A DNA stretch of 54,146 nucleotides from Rhizobium sp. (GTDB taxonomy: Bacteria > Pseudomonadota > Alphaproteobacteria > Rhizobiales > Rhizobiaceae), in the NCBI GenBank assembly GCA_028290545.1, contig JAQGJP010000092.1, forward strand, positions 1 to 54,146, written 5' to 3'. The notes below the pieces were generated by a model. That model searched no databases, was not told where the DNA came from, and saw nothing but the letters and a program-made list of their open reading frames with translations. Both the position numbers and the translations under genes were made by a program. Shown one piece after another: positions 51,713 through 54,146 of this stretch (position 1 is its first letter; the number at the start of each line of letters is the position of its first letter).

Positions 51713-52675
51713 ATGTCTAGCATTATGACGAACGTTTCTGCCATTTCCGCCCTGCAGACCCTGCGCAATATCAACGGCGATATGGAAAATACCCAGAACC
51801 GGATCTCCTCCGGCTACAAGGTGGATACGGCTGCCGACAACGCGGCTTACTGGTCGATCGCAACCACCATGCGCTCCGACAAGGCCGCCATGGGCACCGT
51901 GAACGACGCTCTCGGTCTGGCTGCAGCAAAGACCGATACAGCCTATACCGGCCTGACTTCCGCGATCGGCGTCATGGACACGATCAAGACGAAGCTTGTT
52001 GCCGCCCGCGAACCGGGTGTGGACAAGACCAAGGTCAATGCCGAAATCACCGAACTCAAGAACCAGTTGAAATCGATCTCCGAATCGGCTTCGTTCTCGG
52101 GTCAGAATTGGCTCTACAACGCTGATGCGACTGCCAACGCCACGATCGAGATGGTCGGCTCGTTCAACCGCAGCGACACGGGCGCCGTCTCTGTGGGTGT
52201 GCTGAGTTTCGACACTGCAAATTCGACCTTGATCGACACCAACGACGTCACTCTCGGCCTTCTGACCAAGGACATCGGCGTCACGCAGCCGAGCGGCACG
52301 ACCACGGCGACCGCCAACTACTTCATGCTGGATGTCGACGCGACCACCCCGGCAACCGGCACTGAAATCGCGCTGACCTCCGCAACGACCAACGACGATC
52401 TGGACGGCATGATCAGCGCCGTGGAATCGATGCTCGGTTCCATGACAGACGTCGCGGCGACCCTCGGTGCAACAAACGCACGTATCGATATGCAGAACAC
52501 ATTCGTTTCCGACCTCATGGACACGATCGGCAAGGGTGTGGGCCGCCTCGTCGACGCCGACATGAACGAGGAATCGACCAAGTTGAAGGCGCTGCAGACG
52601 CAGCAGCAACTGGGTATCCAGTCGCTCTCGATTGCGAACACCGACTCGCAAAATATCCTGCAGCTCTTCAGATAA
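51713..52675 (+). CDS. flaA: Flagellin, first copy
   Basis: A 320-residue flagellin: N-terminal D0/D1 (MSSIMTNVSAISALQTL, NRISSGYKVDTAADNAAYWSIATTMRSD), a short variable centre (~150-225), and C-terminal GVGRLVDADMNEESTKLKALQ ... NTDSQNILQLFR. Length 320 is near the rhizobial range. Named flaA by position (first flagellin after fliP, as in S. meliloti). A good terminator follows, so it is transcribed on its own. Confidence 0.93.
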   Translation: MSSIMTNVSAISALQTLRNINGDMENTQNRISSGYKVDTAADNAAYWSIATTMRSDKAAMGTVNDALGLAAAKTDTAYTGLTSAIGVMDTIKTKLVAAREPGVDKTKVNAEITELKNQLKSISESASFSGQNWLYNADATANATIEMVGSFNRSDTGAVSVGVLSFDTANSTLIDTNDVTLGLLTKDIGVTQPSGTTTATANYFMLDVDATTPATGTEIALTSATTNDDLDGMISAVESMLGSMTDVAATLGATNARIDMQNTFVSDLMDTIGKGVGRLVDADMNEESTKLKALQTQQQLGIQSLSIANTDSQNILQLFR

Positions 52676-52691
52676 TCTCCAGCAAAGCACG

Positions 52692-52724
52692 AAAAAGGCC
52701 GTCCGGGAAACCGGGCGGCCTTTT
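52692..52724 (+). terminator. Rho-independent terminator of the first flagellin
   Basis: AAGGCCGTCCGG (52695-52706), loop GAAA, CCGGGCGGCCTT (52711-52722), with an A run before and TTTT at the end of the 3' side. One T-G pair in the stem. Confidence 0.85.
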
Positions 52725-52860
52725 GCGTTTGGCGATCCGGCGCTGCTTCTTTCCTAACAAACGTGGTTAAATAATCGCTACGCTTCAATATTCTTTAACC
52801 ATATCGGTGTTTATTGAACCTCAATGAACGTCGGGTTGACCCAAACAGACTGGTCAACAA

Positions 52861-52888
52861 GCATGATGCCTCTCCGCCGTTGCCGGTA
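52861..52888 (+). promoter_or_regulatory. Shared motility promoter-region motif, second flagellin
   Basis: GCATGATGCC, then after four bases CGCCGTTGCCGGTA, a slightly divergent copy. A TTAACCAT box is at 52795-52802, 58 bases upstream. The motif ends 55 bases before the ATG. Confidence 0.6.
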
Positions 52889-52943
52889 CTAGAAGCCCGG
52901 AATGTCCCTTACATTTTCCCGTAGCCAGAGGGGCAGTACAGCT

Positions 52944-53906
52944 ATGACGAGTATTCTCACAAACAGTTCCGCAATGGCGGCATTGAGCACTCTCCGTTCC
53001 ATCAGCCAGAACATGGAAGACACCCAGTCGCACATTTCGTCTGGATATCGCGTCGGCGAGGCGGCGGACAACGCTGCTTATTGGTCGATCGCCACCACCA
53101 TGCGTTCGGACAATTCCGCGCTCTCCACCGTCCAGGATGCTCTCGGCCTCGGCGCCGCGAAGACCGACACGGCTTACACCGGTCTCAATTCGGCAATCGA
53201 CGTCGTCACCGAAATCAAGTCCAAGCTGGTGGCCGCCCGCGAACCGGGTGTTGACAAGCTCAAGATCAACAGCGAATTGACAGAACTTAAGAACCAGCTC
53301 GTCTCGATCTCCGAATCGGCTTCGTTCTCCGGTCAGAATTGGCTCTATAACGATAGCACTATCGCCAACACGACTGTCGAGATGGTCGGCTCCTTCAATC
53401 GTCGCTCGGACAACACGGTTTCCGTCGGTATCCTGACCTTCGACACGGCGACTTCGACGCTCGTCGATACCAAGAACACGTCTCTCGGCCTCCTGACGGG
53501 CGATACCGGTGTAACGCAGCCATCGGGCACCACGACGGCGACTGCCAACTACTTCCTGCTCGATGTGAGCGGTGCTACGGCTCCGACCGGCACCGAAATC
53601 GAACTGGCAGCCACGACCTCGTACGACAACATCGACGGCATGATTTCCGCGGTCGAAGTGATGCTGTCCAGCATGACCAATTCCGCTGCGATCATCGGCT
53701 CGACGAACATGCGCATTGATCTGCAGAACAACTTCGTGGCTGACCTGATGGACGTCATCGACAAGGGCGTCGGCCGCCTCGTCGATGCCGACATGAATGA
53801 GGAGTCGACGAAGCTCAAGGCTCTGCAGACGCAGGAGCAGTTGGGTATCCAGGCACTTTCAATTGCCAACTCCAACGCTGAAAACGTTCTCCAGCTCTTC
53901 CGATAA
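52944..53906 (+). CDS. flaB: Flagellin, second copy
   Basis: A second 320-residue flagellin, from ATG 52944 behind AGAGGGG. It is collinear with the first and nearly identical in the end domains (AADNAAYWSIATTMRSD, ASFSGQNWLYN, GVGRLVDADMNEESTKLKALQTQ) but differs in the N-terminal 40 residues and the centre. Rhizobial filaments are built from several such flagellins. It has its own promoter-region motif and terminator. Named flaB by order only. Confidence 0.92.
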   Translation: MTSILTNSSAMAALSTLRSISQNMEDTQSHISSGYRVGEAADNAAYWSIATTMRSDNSALSTVQDALGLGAAKTDTAYTGLNSAIDVVTEIKSKLVAAREPGVDKLKINSELTELKNQLVSISESASFSGQNWLYNDSTIANTTVEMVGSFNRRSDNTVSVGILTFDTATSTLVDTKNTSLGLLTGDTGVTQPSGTTTATANYFLLDVSGATAPTGTEIELAATTSYDNIDGMISAVEVMLSSMTNSAAIIGSTNMRIDLQNNFVADLMDVIDKGVGRLVDADMNEESTKLKALQTQEQLGIQALSIANSNAENVLQLFR

Positions 53907-53931
53907 GACGCGAATCACCTCTAGAAAAATT

Positions 53932-53968
53932 GAGCCGGCGGTTGTCCATGACAGCCGCCGGCTCTTTT
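53932..53968 (+). terminator. Rho-independent terminator of the second flagellin
   Basis: A 14-pair stem (53932-53945 with 53951-53964, one T-G pair), 5-base loop CCATG, then TTTT. It begins 26 bases past the stop codon. Confidence 0.85.
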
Positions 53969-54146
53969 CGTTTGAAGTTTTTTCGACCTTTAAGTTATGA
54001 CTTGCTCAAATAGATTGTGTAACCTGGGACTTTAAAACATTGAAACCATGTTGAATTCTATCACGACGCGTGGCATTCAACTTATTGGTTTAGGATTGCC
54101 TTAAATGCCGATTTAATAAATCCTTAAGGTCGTTAACCATTGATTA
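53969..54146 (+). other. AT-rich leader, probably of another motility gene
   Basis: No gene is seen. It is clearly richer in A+T than the neighbouring genes, and TTAACCAT at 54133-54140 matches the box found 46-58 bases before the motility motif at two of the three other sites. A further flagellin probably begins just beyond the window. Confidence 0.35.

Noticed and set aside
1..54146. CRISPR array, prophage or plasmid-type module
   Set aside because: No regularly spaced repeats, integrase, phage structural or replication genes were found.

Overview
The window is a chromosomal segment of an alphaproteobacterium of the family Rhizobiaceae. The strongest reasons are the gene order of the motility region (icpA-cheS-cheY1-cheA-cheW-cheR-cheB-cheY2-cheD-cheT-fliF, visN-visR, flhB/fliG/fliN/fliM/motA on the opposite strand, flgF-fliI through fliP, then flagellins), the rhizobial LuxR pair VisN/VisR, the rhizobial motor protein MotE, and a PhyR-NepR-EcfG general stress response (GSR) locus. 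I cannot fix the genus from sequence alone. No tRNA, rRNA, CRISPR array, insertion sequence or phage gene was seen.

Region 1 (1-6523) is catabolic. It holds the 3' part of a 6-hydroxynicotinate reductase-like gene, two tandem 'amino acid synthesis' (DUF1185/PF06684) paralogs of equal length, a hairpin terminator, and a hyuA-hyuB pair with a palindromic operator. Together they look like a pathway for reducing and opening a nitrogen heterocycle or cyclic amide; the substrate is unknown.

Region 2 (6524-11410) holds single genes: a cytoplasmic sulfite-oxidase-like molybdoenzyme, an exported SH3 protein, a creatininase-family hydrolase and a CHASE-PAS-GGDEF-EAL protein.

Region 3 (11411-20467) is the stress island. 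NepR and the sigma factor EcfG form one operon, and PhyR lies 2.3 kb away. Between and around them are a DUF421 membrane protein, a CHASE3 histidine kinase with a response regulator, two HWE/HisKA_2 histidine kinases and several small membrane or envelope-stress proteins. Eight sites across 7.3-18.5 kb read GGAAC, exactly 16 bases, then CGTT or CATT: the promoter type recognised by EcfG. One drives no protein gene. It precedes a ~120-base stretch with a C-rich loop and a terminator hairpin, and is a candidate for a GsrN-like stress small RNA.

Region 4 (20508-24687) is mixed: YdcF, a Crp/Fnr regulator divergent from a degenerate receiver protein, an isochorismatase-type hydrolase, a small XRE regulator, a YbaK deacylase, an imperfect palindromic repeat and a possible 47-residue membrane protein.

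Region 5 (24688-54146) is motility. The che operon runs without a break into fliF, with many 1-4 base start/stop overlaps. VisN and VisR (master regulators) follow. motA-fliM-fliN-fliG-flhB plus a small unknown gene run leftward. flgF-fliI-unknown-flgBC-fliE-flgGAI-motE-flgH-fliL-fliP run rightward, ending in two flagellin genes, each with its own terminator. A shared promoter-region motif lies upstream of icpA and both flagellins. The window ends in what looks like the start of another motility promoter.

Longer gene-free stretches: 2186-2577 (terminator and hyuA promoter/operator), 16570-17146 (nothing recognised up to 16838, then the small RNA and a promoter), 24058-24687 (possible small ORF, then the che promoter region) and 35134-35557 (hairpin, repeat copy, AT-rich visN leader).
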